NCBI GenBank assembly: GCA_000151295.1
Contig: GG745334.1
Coordinates: 704,042 to 718,785 of the forward strand
Reading direction: 5' to 3'
Source of the DNA: Allomyces macrogynus ATCC 38327
Taxonomy: Eukaryota > Blastocladiomycota > Blastocladiomycetes > Blastocladiales > Blastocladiaceae
Length of the DNA stretch: 14,744 bases
Shown one piece after another: positions 1 through 9,478 of the stretch. How positions within the stretch are numbered: the stretch's first letter is position 1; each line of letters starts with the position of its first letter. The notes beneath the pieces are model-generated. The model made no database searches and was not told the origin of the DNA. It saw only the letters and a program-made list of their open reading frames with translations. The translations under genes were made by a program, and so were the position numbers.

Positions 1-1130
1 CCAGTAGCCAGAAGTAGAAGAAGGAGGCCTCAGAGCAGTGGGTAGGCTCCACTCTAGTTGAGCATGCAAGCAACCAGCCCATAGCTGGTTGCAGTCTCAT
101 TTGAGACTTGAGTGTCAGTGCCAGCTGTGTCAGCAAGGCACTCAATGTCATGGGCCAGGTCTCTACACTGCATTCCAGGGCCAAAATTGGTCAAGGGCGC
201 ATGGCACCTGTAGGCATGCACAAGGGTCATTGGGGTGTAGCAGTTCAATTTGGATTTCTTGGCACAGGGTAGTTGTGCAACATGTAGGAAGTTGTTGTGC
301 AACCAAGGAGATAGCAGTACATGCAGTGCAGTGGGATTGGTGTGTTGTCTGTGGGCAAGCTCAAGCGCATTGGGGTGAAGAAGCTTGAGGGTGACAGTGT
401 GCATGAAGGAGAGCACTGCCATCACAGTGGCCCCACAGGTGGGGGATGCCAAGGGCAAGTGGGACTGCAAATCATGTGAGTGCTCTTGGGCCAACCTGGT
501 GGGCCCCATGGGGTGTGACAGGTAGTCCAAGCGTGATCACCACTTGGGCTGGTAGTGATGGTCACAGGTGATCCTGGAGCTGGGCGCATAGTTTGAGGCG
601 ATGTTGTGCACAGGTGAGGTCAGGGGGTTGCAGCCTGCCAGGTAGGTGTCACATTGGTCCTGGGCCTTGACTCCTTGGTGTTTGTAGGGCTGGTTGCAGT
701 CATGGTCCTGGTCATGTGTGTAGGGGCACTGAGATTGGTTGTCACATAGGGCCTGGGTGCAATGTGGCTGCTGTTCCTGGCTGACCTTCTTGGGGGTGCC
801 AGCCCCATCTGTTATGCCTTGGCTGCAGTCTTGGGCTTGCCCATCATCTCACTAAGGACAGGTCAGACATGTTCCCAGGCACCACATGACCCATAGTCAT
901 GGCCTGAGGGACATGCCATGTCATGACTGTGTGCCTAGCGCAGTCCCAGCTTGGGACGTTGCACTGTGCTGCAACAGCCTGTGACAGCCATGGTAAGAGG
1001 TCTGTGCACCAAGCAAAGTGAGCCTCAGTGCCTCCCCCCTTGACTATGTGCCCAGATCTGCTGGGTCCAGGTCCACTGGTGGTTTGCATGGTGTGGAACA
1101 AAACAGTCTTTAGTGCACACGCCTGTATTG
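1..1130. other. CpG-poor region with no recognisable gene
   Basis: This stretch is rich in TG and CA and poor in CG on both strands. Open frames occur on both strands, the longest on the minus strand at 54-530, but their translations are rich in H, C, W and T and show no domain I recognise. They look like chance frames in decayed DNA. The last 100 bases or so could be the degraded end of a reverse transcriptase leading into the RNase H remnant that follows. I could not show this. Confidence 0.5.
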
Positions 1131-1485
1131 CCTAAGGTCTTTGTTGATGTGACACCAAGCACAGGCGCAATTTCACAGCAACAAGGTTGCCATGGGCAAC
1201 ATGAACAGAGGCATCTTCAAGATGAAAGCCTATGTTGCCCTTTTGGCGCTCAATTGCTACCCCAGTGTGCAAATCTGGTGTGACAACCAAGCAGTTGACA
1301 CTATCCTACACCAAGGACGTGTCCAGAACCGCCACATCAACAAGTGGCTCATGGAGTGGATGCACAATGGTTGGCTCACCAAGCACCCCTCCATTTCTTG
1401 GATCCCAACATGTCAAAGAAAGGCTAATGCCTTTACACATGACTGTCTTGATAACCTCTCATTCCGCCCAGTCCTTTGGCCCTAG
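1131..1485 (+). pseudogene. Decayed RNase H domain of a retrotransposon
   Basis: The RNase H domain of a reverse transcriptase degrades the RNA strand of the RNA-DNA hybrid during retrotransposition. A first segment from 1131 reads PKVFVDVTPSTGAIS, which matches the opening strand with the first catalytic Asp. After a frame shift, the frame from 1192 reads IFKMKAYVALLAL, where the family has a catalytic Glu, here apparently Lys. It continues with VQIWCDNQAVDTIL, holding the third acidic residue, then INKWLMEWM and SISWIPTCQRKANAFTH, like the usual ISWVPT..N.ADALSR ending. The frame change and the altered residues say it is dead. No integrase or intact polymerase was found beside it. The element class (LTR or tyrosine-recombinase type) is not resolved. 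Confidence 0.6.
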
Positions 1486-1499
1486 TACTTTCCTCCACG

Positions 1500-1945
1500 T
1501 TCCACAATGGCTTCCTCTGTTCTTGCGTTTTTGTTGCATGGGCTTAGGGTAGGTTTCCAGGGTTTATGATTCAGGCTTGGTGCCCATGCCCTACATGCCA
1601 GTGCACATGCAGCCTCATCCATCCGTTTCTTCCATTCTTTCTTGATTGGTTTGACATTTCTGATTCGTAACATGAGGCCAGTAAGGTCCTCACTGCCCAC
1701 TATATAAAGACGCGTGGCCCCAGGGTGTCAGGGTCTCAGTGTCACTCTGCCTCCATGTCCATTAGAGCAGTCACATCAACCCTTGTCTGTCTTGGCACAC
1801 ATTAAGAAACTTGCTGAAGGCCTTATAACAGTCGTTTATTCAGCAAGGCCATCAACTATTTCTACATCCATAAAATCAGATAGCTTCATTTCCTCCAACT
1901 CCCACACAATTATCTCCTTGAAGACAAACATTAAAATCCATTGTG
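1500..1945 (+). repeat. Possible LTR or promoter remnant of a retroelement
   Basis: The segment follows directly after the RNase H remnant. It contains a clear TATA box at 1701-1707, a pyrimidine-rich and AT-richer tract after it, and near 1941-1955 the sequence TTGTGGTATTAGTTG, which resembles a tRNA primer-binding site of the TGGTATCAGAG type just after a CCA end. No second copy lies in the window, so the terminal-repeat nature is unproven and the borders are approximate. Confidence 0.25.
1701..1707 (+). promoter_or_regulatory. TATA box (TATATAA)
   Basis: TATATAAAGACGCG is a good TATA element, and a run of CG-containing bases follows it in otherwise CpG-poor DNA. It would suit the promoter of an LTR. 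No coding region starts convincingly downstream. Confidence 0.35.
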
Positions 1946-3195
1946 GTATTAGTTGTTCTACTTGATTGGAAACTGGGTCACTGCAATGACAGGTCAGTCA
2001 TGACAACACAGTTTTCCAAAAAGTTGGGGTCAAGGCTGCTGTCCCAGCCTGTAAAGTGAAGGAGAGAGCCAAATTCAATGTGGGTTAGTGGCACTGAGAC
2101 AGAAGTGCAGGGGCAGTGCCACCCAACACTCTGCTTGCATACAAAAATCAAGTTTGCTGCTTTGCATGCTGGTTGTGCCCAGTTTGATCATGTTTTGCCT
2201 TTTGCTGTCCATTGAACTCACATTTTGTGGCTCCTGCATTCCAGGAATGGCACATGAATGTTGAGCATTGCTGGGCCTCTGGTGCAGCATGATGATGGAT
2301 TGCTGGCTTTAAGCAATACAGCCCATCTGTGATGGTTTCACTTCCAGCTTGCTGCATGTGAAAGCCGAGTCTGGCAGCTGAGCAGAGGTCACAGACATCA
2401 GGAGTGGATGGCAGTGTAGTGCCCATCATGCCCCTGGTCTTAGCACTATGTACTACTTGATCTCATGGTTGACTGGCATGTCTCCAAGGCACAAATGGGC
2501 AGCTTACGTCAGTTGTGTATGAGTTTGAGCAGCCAGAGGCCAGCAACAAGAGTCAACATCAAAATTTGTGTGAGAAGAGCTGATGCACCATTTCAAACAC
2601 AAATGGCACAGTTTCTTGGGCATGGAGATGACCAACCATGCATCTTGAGCAAATTCAATGTTATCATTTCTTCTTCCATGAACTGTTGAGTTCAGGGTCA
2701 GTGGATGATTGCTGGTTGGTGATTGCCAAGGATCTCCCTCAAGCAAGGTCATGTTTGACGCATTTTGGCGAAAAAAGCATATTGCTCAACAATGGAGACG
2801 TGCAGTCACAAATCTGACACCACATTTGCTCAGCAACTGTTGATTGTGTAAAAGAGAGTGGGAATTTTGCACAGGGTTAGGGATGGTTGGTATCAAAATG
2901 GTTGGGTCATTCTCGCACACATGATTCAGGTCCAAACAGCCATGTTCATCAGAACCATGATGCATTATCCAGTTGGTTCCAATGAGTGCTACCCAAACCA
3001 TCCACCAACCACAAAGAAAAACTATGCCACCATTGTTAAAAGGGGTCGTTTAATGGCTATCCTATACTCTTGTCAGTTTGCTGATAGCTCACCTGGTTGT
3101 TGAGAATAACTAGGCCAAACAATGTTTGATCTGGCACCAGTCCTGGAAGACATGTCATGCCAAAGACTTTGTGCACATTGTCACATGCCTCTGGA
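1946..3195. other. CpG-poor region, no gene recognised
   Basis: Several short open frames exist on both strands. On the minus strand around 2504-2700 one frame contains a hydrophobic run, LLTQILMLTLVAGLWLL, that could be a membrane-segment remnant. It is isolated between stops. Frames near 2786-3103 look partly coding on either strand but match nothing I know. These may be fragments of decayed genes or transposons. Confidence 0.35.
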
Positions 3196-3413
3196 CAAGG
3201 GCGTTCCTGGTGACTGACCTCCAAACCTGGCCCAGAACAGTGACATACTAAGGGATCAGGTTCTCTTGGGTGCCAGTTTGTGCCACCAGGCAGGCGCTGC
3301 CATGGGACCCCCCAAACAAGGGCATTCCCAGCAACCAGAACTCAAACCAGGCCCAAAACTGTGACATTTTAAGGAAGCAAGGCCTCCCTGGTGCCAGGTT
3401 GCACAACCAGGCA
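3196..3413 (+). repeat. Diverged tandem duplication, 121-base period
   Basis: Bases 3196-3292 align without gaps to 3317-3413, an offset of 121. By hand count 68 of 97 positions agree (about 70 percent). Shared landmarks are CAAGGGC, GGCCCA, GTGACAT, GGTGCCAG and CCAGGCA. About half of the differences are C/T or G/A transitions, as expected in methylated, decaying DNA. A fainter third copy may lie upstream near 3090. No coding role is evident. Confidence 0.7.
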
Positions 3414-4580
3414 TGTGTGGGTGCTGGGTGATCAGATCCACTGTCTGCAGCCACAAAACCACCTTCACCACAACTGACATGGACCCACATGCAATGCCCA
3501 TGCCCCAATGATGCAGCTGACAATCAAACCATGATCGCCACATTTTTGCGACACTCTTTGACGAGATTTCACCAAAAGGATTTGAAATGAGAACACTCAG
3601 GTCAATCCAATGCACACCAGCCATGACCCACATGGTGCCTGTTCAGCACCACCCTAAACCAAACGCCCCTGCCACCACAGTGGTCACCTATGGTATCCGT
3701 CATCATTCTCCACCCAGACCTTGACATGCAAAATGCTTATGTCATTTCGAAACTATGCACATGATGGCCACCTCTGGCATGACTGCTGCTTGTGACCCAC
3801 TGACCACTGAAAAGTTTAGACCTGGCCCACCAACATGGCCAGTGACCACTCCTGATTGACTGTCAATCCTGCAAGATGTCACAGCAGTCAAACTGACTGG
3901 CCACATTCATGCCACTCTTTGTGTGACAGCTGCACTGCACCACACCCTCCACTGCCTCAATTTCACTGCTGTTTCTTGGGGAGTTTGGGGGTTAAGTCAG
4001 AAAGACAAATTGGGCACCAATAGCAGTGATCAAACTTGGGCACAGATTGCCACTTAAGTAGGCAGGCAAGCCAGAACAAGCTGACTGTGCCTGACAAGTG
4101 GGTCACTAACAAAAAAATATGAATGGTGACACCAAGAAAGATCAGCAGACATGATGTGAGGAAGACAGTCCAACACATGACAGAAACACATACCTGACAG
4201 CTGCATCAACCTGCCAACTAACATGCACCTGACCTAGAACCCAAAGTGGGTTAGGTAGACAGTCAGCTTGGGGTAAAGATGAAGAGAGAACCAGGGAGAG
4301 GAGCAATGGACCATTTTGGTGTGCAAAAGTGGGAGTGACACATGCAGGAGCTGCAGGTGGTTGATGCTGAATGTCTCAGTCACCACTCACTGATTGATGA
4401 TCCAGTCAAGCATCTTTCCCATAAGCAGGAGAGACAAGTTGAACGTTTCTGGCTGTGGAATGGCATGCGCATGCATTATCAGTATGTGTTGAGGGATGGC
4501 AGTAACTGGTCAGGATACACAACATACCAGTCAACTGCTCTTGAATGAATGCGCCACTCACCTGTCTGGTCCAACATCTT
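3414..4580. other. CpG-free stretch, no gene recognised
   Basis: There is no CG dinucleotide from 3749 to 4443. Short frames on both strands show no known domain. Downstream exons of the OPT transporter on the minus strand could lie here: possible acceptor sites occur, such as TTCCACAG near 4454-4461, read on the minus strand. I could not identify the conserved end of that family. Confidence 0.4.
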
Positions 4581-4583
4581 TCA

Positions 4584-4706
4584 CTTTGGGACGAATATTT
4601 TTGGGCCAATCAGCTCAAGTTTGTCAGTGCTGATGACATGGAAGGTTCCATTGTGCGGGTTGATCAGGTCAAAATATTCAGTCATTTTGGGCAGGTGCAT
4701 GTGGTT
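4584..4706 (-). pseudogene. OPT late exon with ..IGPKIFVP motif
   Basis: The frame reads HMHLPKMTEYFDLINPHNGT and then FHVIST..LELIGPKIFVPK, followed by TGA at 4581-4583. The second half resembles the family's CPN..vFy.asviWG.iGPkr.F motif late in the protein. The Trp and Gly before IGP are missing. The exon start is approximate. The TGA may be a true stop or may sit in an intron after a lost donor. Confidence 0.4.
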
Positions 4707-4758
4707 GATTGACTGGTGCTTGCATATGCACACATGTGGTTGGTCATGGTGGAGTGCA

Positions 4759-4773
4759 GGGGGGGGGGGGGGG
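4759..4773 (+). repeat. Run of 15 G
   Basis: A mononucleotide run of 15 G on the plus strand (C on the minus strand) lies between candidate OPT exons, in what would be an intron. Such runs are prone to length change and to sequencing error. Confidence 0.95.
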
Positions 4774-5280
4774 CTGTTCAGTCAGGTGCTAATGTGTGGT
4801 TGCTGCACAAGGCTTGGTCCTGGGAGAGAGCAAGTGTGTGGAGATGCATGTGCACAGAGAGCACAGCAACAGGCTGACATGGGAGCCCTCAAAGAACACA
4901 GAAATGAGGAGCAAGCACGTGTGTGTTTGCACCACAGCCACATGCTGACAGGTTGTTGTGGCAGATGGTTGTGGGTTGAGCAATTGACTCACTCCATCTG
5001 GTGGACGTTCAATTGCAGCCCTGGTCGCTCAAATTTCAGAAGCATGGTACTGCAGTCTTTTCCTGCCTCTGGGGGAAGGAAGAGTGGACATCACTAATCT
5101 ACGTTTCTACAAACACCAAGACCTAGCATAATTGTAGGGGAGACCAGGAGGATTGTGCAGACTGCTATACAGTTGTGCATGCTGAAGCACTATTGTACAT
5201 GCTGTCATATGATCTGTCCACCAGTTCCTAAAGCGGACAAAAGGGATGCTTGATTGTGTGCAAGAGAAGTTGTAAATATT

Positions 5281-5669
5281 CAAATATGTCCAAAGAGCTT
5301 CATGCCACCCATAGCAAGCACAATTGTGGTCAGAATTGTGCCAATAATAGACATGACCATGAACAGGAGTGTGGCCCACCATGCCATGCCAATGCCTGAG
5401 AAATGGCAGACCTGCACAACCAAATGTCAGCAAATTGGCTCCCCAATCCATTCCACGCTGTTCCCAGAAACATACAGTAATGGCAAGGATGGCAGTGAGA
5501 CAGAAATACCTGAAAGCAAAACAAGGGGTTCCTTGGTCAATGGGCTGCAACAGAATTGCATAACAGGATGAAACTTGCATAACCATGTCAGGGACTTTTG
5601 GGTACTTGTCAATGAGCTGGCAGTGAATGTCCTCCTCATGAACGTGGCCATTGCTGAAATAATGATGGG
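5281..5669 (-). pseudogene. OPT exons with DxHxxLxxKYPKVPD motif and a membrane helix
   Basis: After the acceptor CCCCCACAG (ending at 5670) the frame gives NGHVHEEDIHCQLIDKYPKV followed by PDM, matching the family's D-V-H-x-R-L-M-x-x-Y-x-x-V-P-D-W-W motif. Further on come a hydrophobic YFCLTAILAITVCFWEQ and, after a possible short intron, GMAWWATLLFMVMSIIGTIL, like the family's LPWWG...A helix. That frame ends in a stop at 5280-5282 or at an intron donor before it. The joins are uncertain. Confidence 0.55.
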
Positions 5670-5854
5670 CTGTGGGGGCAATGGTTAGCTTTCATGCAAT
5701 CAATCAAGTCAGTGGGCCTGGTCAAGTAACAAAATTGGACGCACCTCCAGGCAAAGAACTGTGGAAGACAGCATGGAACACAGAACAGCTGGTTAGAAGA
5801 GGCAAAGCGTGGTGGAGAAGAATGCTTGTCACGAACTAAAATCGTACCAGTTAC

Positions 5855-6027
5855 AGGAAAATTGTGCAGTTGGCCTCATAAACATTGTCATGGATTGTGT
5901 TGGCCGACTTGTTGACAAGCTTGGCCATGCCAATGGCCTTCCTGACATTGTTCATCAGCTTACTCGAGTTGATCAAGATTGATGGCTCAGGCTGGTTGAA
6001 CCAGTTGCCCTTGACATTCAGCAGCAT
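5855..6027 (-). pseudogene. OPT middle exon (extracellular loop region)
   Basis: After the acceptor CACCATCAG the frame runs 57 codons, including KGNWFNQPEPSILINSS, to a donor GTAACT at 5854. The FNQP..I.I sequence and the following NVYEANCTIF resemble the family's loop that precedes the ..FFA.. membrane helix. A candidate next exon with FFAW lies at about 5760-5733. The phases do not agree, so either an exon boundary is wrong or a base has been lost. Confidence 0.5.
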
Positions 6028-6516
6028 CTGATGGTGCAGGCAAGTTGGGGTCAGTCATCAACAAGAAACGTGGTCAGGACGTGTGATGAAATGAGAGCAG
6101 AATATGTGCAATCAGCAACAATGAAGACGTGCGTGGTGTACCTGGAGCAGCAGCAAGACAAGCCCAGGGCAAGTGGAAAATGGCCCATATCTATGACTTG
6201 AACAGGAACAGAATCGACCAGCTAAACAAACCAACCAGTGGACAAGTTTCCATGAGCTTTTTGGGCCCATGAATCCGTGGAAATGAGGAAGAGAGAGGGT
6301 CCCATACATTGGGCCAATTTTGAACTTATGCCACAACTTTTGTGCAACCCTATGTGTGCCAGAGTGTCAGCCAGTTGTTCTGCACAATCCCCACCACCAT
6401 TCCACATTCGAATCGGAACTTTCTGACAGGTTATCCGTGCCCTATTGAAGAGAGAACACGCTGTCATTGTGAGAATTGTGGTATTGTGACTGTGGGCTCA
6501 GCATTGGGTGAAAAAC

Positions 6517-6935
6517 ATGTATGTAGATGCCCAACACGCCAGTGTAGCCAAAGTTACCAATGAGGACTTGTTTCTTGACCAAGAACGGGCCTGGGTTCAA
6601 TTTGAACGAGCCTAGTGGGCCCAGGCTGATGTTGACAGCTGGGATGGTGTACACCATGTGCACACTGAGCGGGTATGCCAGCAGACAGCCATATGGCTGT
6701 GCAAATCAGGAAGAGGATCGCATTGGGGTCAGTTTCACTGCACAGAAGTGGATTGCAACACAATACGACGTGACATAGCTTTCCAAAAATGAATATGCAC
6801 CTCAAGACAACAAATGTTGGTGCAGAACGAGATCAGCTGGTTCATGACACTGAGCAGCACACAAAACAGCACACTGAGCACCCATACATGGAACATAAGC
6901 GACAGTGTGGTTATGTCATTGGTGTGTGGTGTGAG
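6517..6935 (-). pseudogene. OPT exon pair with first membrane segments and NPGPF motif
   Basis: Exon 6935-6801 (45 codons) follows the acceptor TTATTTTGCAG and ends at CTTGAG|GTGCAT. It encodes the TPHTND loop and a membrane helix. Intron 6800-6697 is 104 bases and ends in TTTGCACAG. Exon 6696-6517 (60 codons) carries LLAYPL, then FKLNPGPFLVKKQVLI, the signature of the family, and ends in GVLGIYIH. A 75-base intron (6516-6442) with acceptor CTTCAATAG leads to GTDNLS, which is the expected next motif. All three joins keep phase 0. This is the best-preserved part of the locus. The donor GTTTTT at 6516 is non-standard. Confidence 0.7.
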
Positions 6936-7097
6936 CTGCAAAATAACATTTTTGAAATCCAAGTCAATCACAAAGCTCCACTCCTTGCAGTTGCTCTTGG
7001 ACCTGGCGTCAGCGCCCTTACCAATTGGCTCTTCTGACAGTTGTGGCAGATCACAGTGGCCAGGTGACGTTGGTGCCACGCTGCTGGCCATTGTCAT

Positions 7098-7660
7098 GCC
7101 GCGCTCCGGTTCGGTTCAATTTTGTTCCCTTTTGTTTGTTGATAGATGCCGAAGAGACGCTGTGCAGTGTCTCGGCGGGTGCAGGAGCAGTGGCGCCTTG
7201 CTGTGCTGTTGCAGTCCTGGCCAATTCTTTGTCATGATTGTTGAAACCATACCACCGAACACGTTTGTGGACCGAGCGTCGATGTGGATTGGAAGAATAT
7301 TCGATGAATTCGCTGTGTTGTGTCGTTTCCTTGGTCCGAATTGATTCCACGAAGTGCACGTCCACAATGGCTGCTGTAGGGCTCCTACTGCTTGCAGATC
7401 TTCTCAGTACGCGATGAACGCGCATTTGCGCAACGAATCCGCTCCATTTTGGGGTGGACAAGGTTGGAAATAGTTCAAATGGATGCTTCCCTTCTTGTTG
7501 GCCGGATTGAGCGAGCAGCGGCAAGGACAGACAAAAACCAGGAATCTATGGGACGATCGGCCCCGCCTAGCTACAGCGTTCGCCAAGGAACAATCCCCAT
7601 CCAAAGGAAAAAAGAGGGGAACAAAAAAAAAGAGCGATCGGACACTCGGAAATACATAGC
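7098..7660. other. Intergenic compartment border
   Basis: CG dinucleotides become frequent from about 7066 and dense by 7400. This segment would hold the upstream region of the OPT locus (minus strand) and the 3' untranslated region of the zincin gene (ending at 7661). Short open frames on both strands are rich in R and S and show no domain. There is an A run at 7623-7631. No convincing polyadenylation signal was seen. Confidence 0.5.
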
Positions 7661-9478
7661 TTACAAGAGCGCGCCGATCACCGTCACGACCGCGGCCGCA
7701 ACCATAGCCACACACGATGCGCCTTTCCCGGGTGCCGGAGCGACCGAACTCGAAATCAACATATCGAGCTGCTGATCCTCGTCGGCAACCCACTCGATAT
7801 CCCTCCACGCAGGCCGCGGCGGCATCCCGTTCACCTGGTACCCGAGCACGCGGAGCACGGCGACTGTCGCGGGCCCGATTCCAGATCGCAAGTAGGTGCC
7901 GTTATACCCGGGAATATTGCCCTGCGCGAGCGTACCGCGCGGTCCGAGCGTCGAGAGCGTGCTCGACGCCATGAGGAAATTAGAGCTGGCACCGGTGCCG
8001 CCAGCGGCGATGGGCCCCTGCGCAAACGTCTGGTCCCAGTGCGCGAGCGAGGACCCGGACTGGAACGGGTCGTAGGCTGTGTCGACCGGAAACGCGAGCC
8101 ACGTGGTGCCGGACGTCTGGTAGACGGGTGCGAGCACCGACGCGTTGGCGAAAAGCGGGAGGTACTCAGACGCGGGCCAGGCCGCGAGCGCGAGCGACCC
8201 CTGCGTCGTGGCCGTGCGGTACCGGTCGGTGCCCTCCTTGATCATCGACGAGTTTTTGTTGAGCAGTTGCAGGATTGCCGACGAGTCGAGCAGCAGCTGC
8301 GTCGCGTTCTTCGGGTTCAGCGCCTTGCCCGCTTGGACGACGGTAGTCGTGTAGTCACCGTACCCATTGAGCCACGGGCGTGGGGACGGCAGCGGTACGG
8401 GGCTGGAGACGCTGAAGTTGCGGGCAAGGTTGGGCGGCGACGCCGACACGTCCACCATGAACGCGTCCCACAGCGCCGGGTAGAGAAACTGGTAATCACC
8501 GTTGCCCGTGGTCGAGTTGTCAGCAATCGGGATGATCATGCGCGTCGACGCCGGGTTGCTGAACGAATCGACGCCAAACCCGAGGCCGTGCTAAATGGGC
8601 GGACAAAAAGCCCGTTGGTGAGAAAATCGCATCGACGGTTCGAAAAATCGGGCAGCAAGAGCACCAACCATCATTTCGTGCAAAATCACGTATTCGAGGT
8701 CGTCCTGGTCAGAGGTCATGCCGGCCGAATCGCCCTGCACCCACCAATTGCGCAGCAGATTGAACCCAGCAGCAATGTCCGTGTCGGCCATGGCCGCCGG
8801 ATTCGTGACCTTGACGTCCCATTGGCGAATCAGCGACTGCGGCACGTAAAACACGCCCTCGTGGCCCGGTGGGTAGGCGTTGGGCGCGAGTGGTTGCGGC
8901 AGCATCGAGAACGCGCCATTCTGGCCCGGCGTCAGTTCCGGAATGCGCACGAGCTGCATCCCCGCGGGCGCGGCAGCACCCAAGATGTTTTTCTGTTCGC
9001 ACGACCGCAACTTCGTATCGTTGATGGACGTGGCCTGGCACGGCGCGAAAAACGCCATACCGACGGTCACGGTCGTACGCAAGTTGAGCACTTTCCCGAT
9101 ACGCCGCAGCGCAAGCGAGGCCGCCTTTTCCATACGCGCACAGAGCGCGTCGGCCGTTGATGACGGGCACGCAATTTGCACGCGGAAGGGCGTTGAGCCG
9201 GCCTCGGCGCCGTCGGTGCTGAGATCAATGTCGCGCATGGCGCGCCGCTTGTACTTGGGCGTGCCGTCAACGACGCGTCGGCTGTTGGCTTTGAGCGTCG
9301 TTGGCTGGAAGACGGCGCGCGCTTCGTTGATGATAGCATCGCGTTCGGCGCTCTCGGAGGTCGTGGTGCCAATGGGGACCGTGTTCGCGCGCGGGTACGC
9401 GGCGGCGCAGGTGAGCACGGCGGCGGCGAGCAGCAGCGTTAGCACGCGCGCGAGGAATACGCGGCCGCCGCGCGGCAT
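7661..9478 (-). CDS. Secreted, probably GPI-anchored zincin metalloprotease-like protein
   Basis: Spliced from 9478-8669 and 8590-7661, this gives 579 residues. Residues 1-27 are a signal peptide: charged MPRGGR, a Leu/Ala core, then CAAAYP. The first half is the typical fold leading to VILHEMM at 264-270. After the intron it continues HGLGFGVD, giving HEMMHGLGF (267-275), the zinc-binding HExxH with catalytic Glu268 and the HGxGF extension seen in fungal and bacterial secreted zincins. Just before the motif come an NLLRNWWVQGD segment and Asp-rich residues, also typical of these proteins. The metzincin third-ligand position holds Val, so the third zinc ligand is unknown. The second half has many N-x-S/T sites. 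The tail SSSVAPAPGKGASC followed by about 15 hydrophobic residues looks like a GPI-attachment signal. It likely acts outside the cell or at the wall; its substrate is unknown. The start chosen is the first ATG giving a signal peptide. Confidence 0.85.
8591..8668 (-). other. Intron of the zincin gene, 78 bases
   Basis: The donor is GTTGGT, directly after the ATG codon of HEMM. A candidate branch site is TCTCAC and the acceptor is CCATTTAG. Splicing joins HEMM to HGLGF and keeps phase 0. The intron is a multiple of three and its only in-frame stop is the TAG that forms the acceptor itself, so a retained intron would end the protein at once with 25 extra residues. Confidence 0.85.

Larger units (their letters stand above)
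4581..6935 (-). pseudogene. OPT-family oligopeptide transporter, fragmented
   Basis: OPT proteins are proton-coupled plasma-membrane importers of small peptides (tetra- and pentapeptides, glutathione and similar). Read on the minus strand, several family landmarks appear in the right order: LTPHTND..TLSLMFHVW; NQLISFCTN; LNPGPFLVKKQVLI; GTDNL; DIHCQLIDKYPKVPDM; MAWWATLL; and GPKIFVP. They are separated by GT-AG introns of about 75-105 bases. The first two exons stay in frame across their intron. Others do not: the reading frame breaks near 5669-5855, and the best N-terminal exon (ATG at 7097, donor GTAAGG at 7021) joins out of frame. The expected first conserved D of the DD pair is N, and some membrane segments cannot be found. 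The whole locus is CpG-depleted. The best reading is a pseudogene decaying by cytosine deamination. A methylated but working gene with many introns is less likely but not excluded. Confidence 0.7.

Noticed and set aside
5107..5586. Transposase-like LLQPIDQG motif in a 159-codon minus-strand frame
   Set aside because: It resembles the QPLDQG of pogo-type transposases, but the surroundings fit OPT transporter exons and no other transposase motif is present.
8039..9160. Long plus-strand open frame of 373 codons
   Set aside because: It is opposite the zincin gene, very rich in arginine, and an antisense by-product of GC-rich coding DNA.
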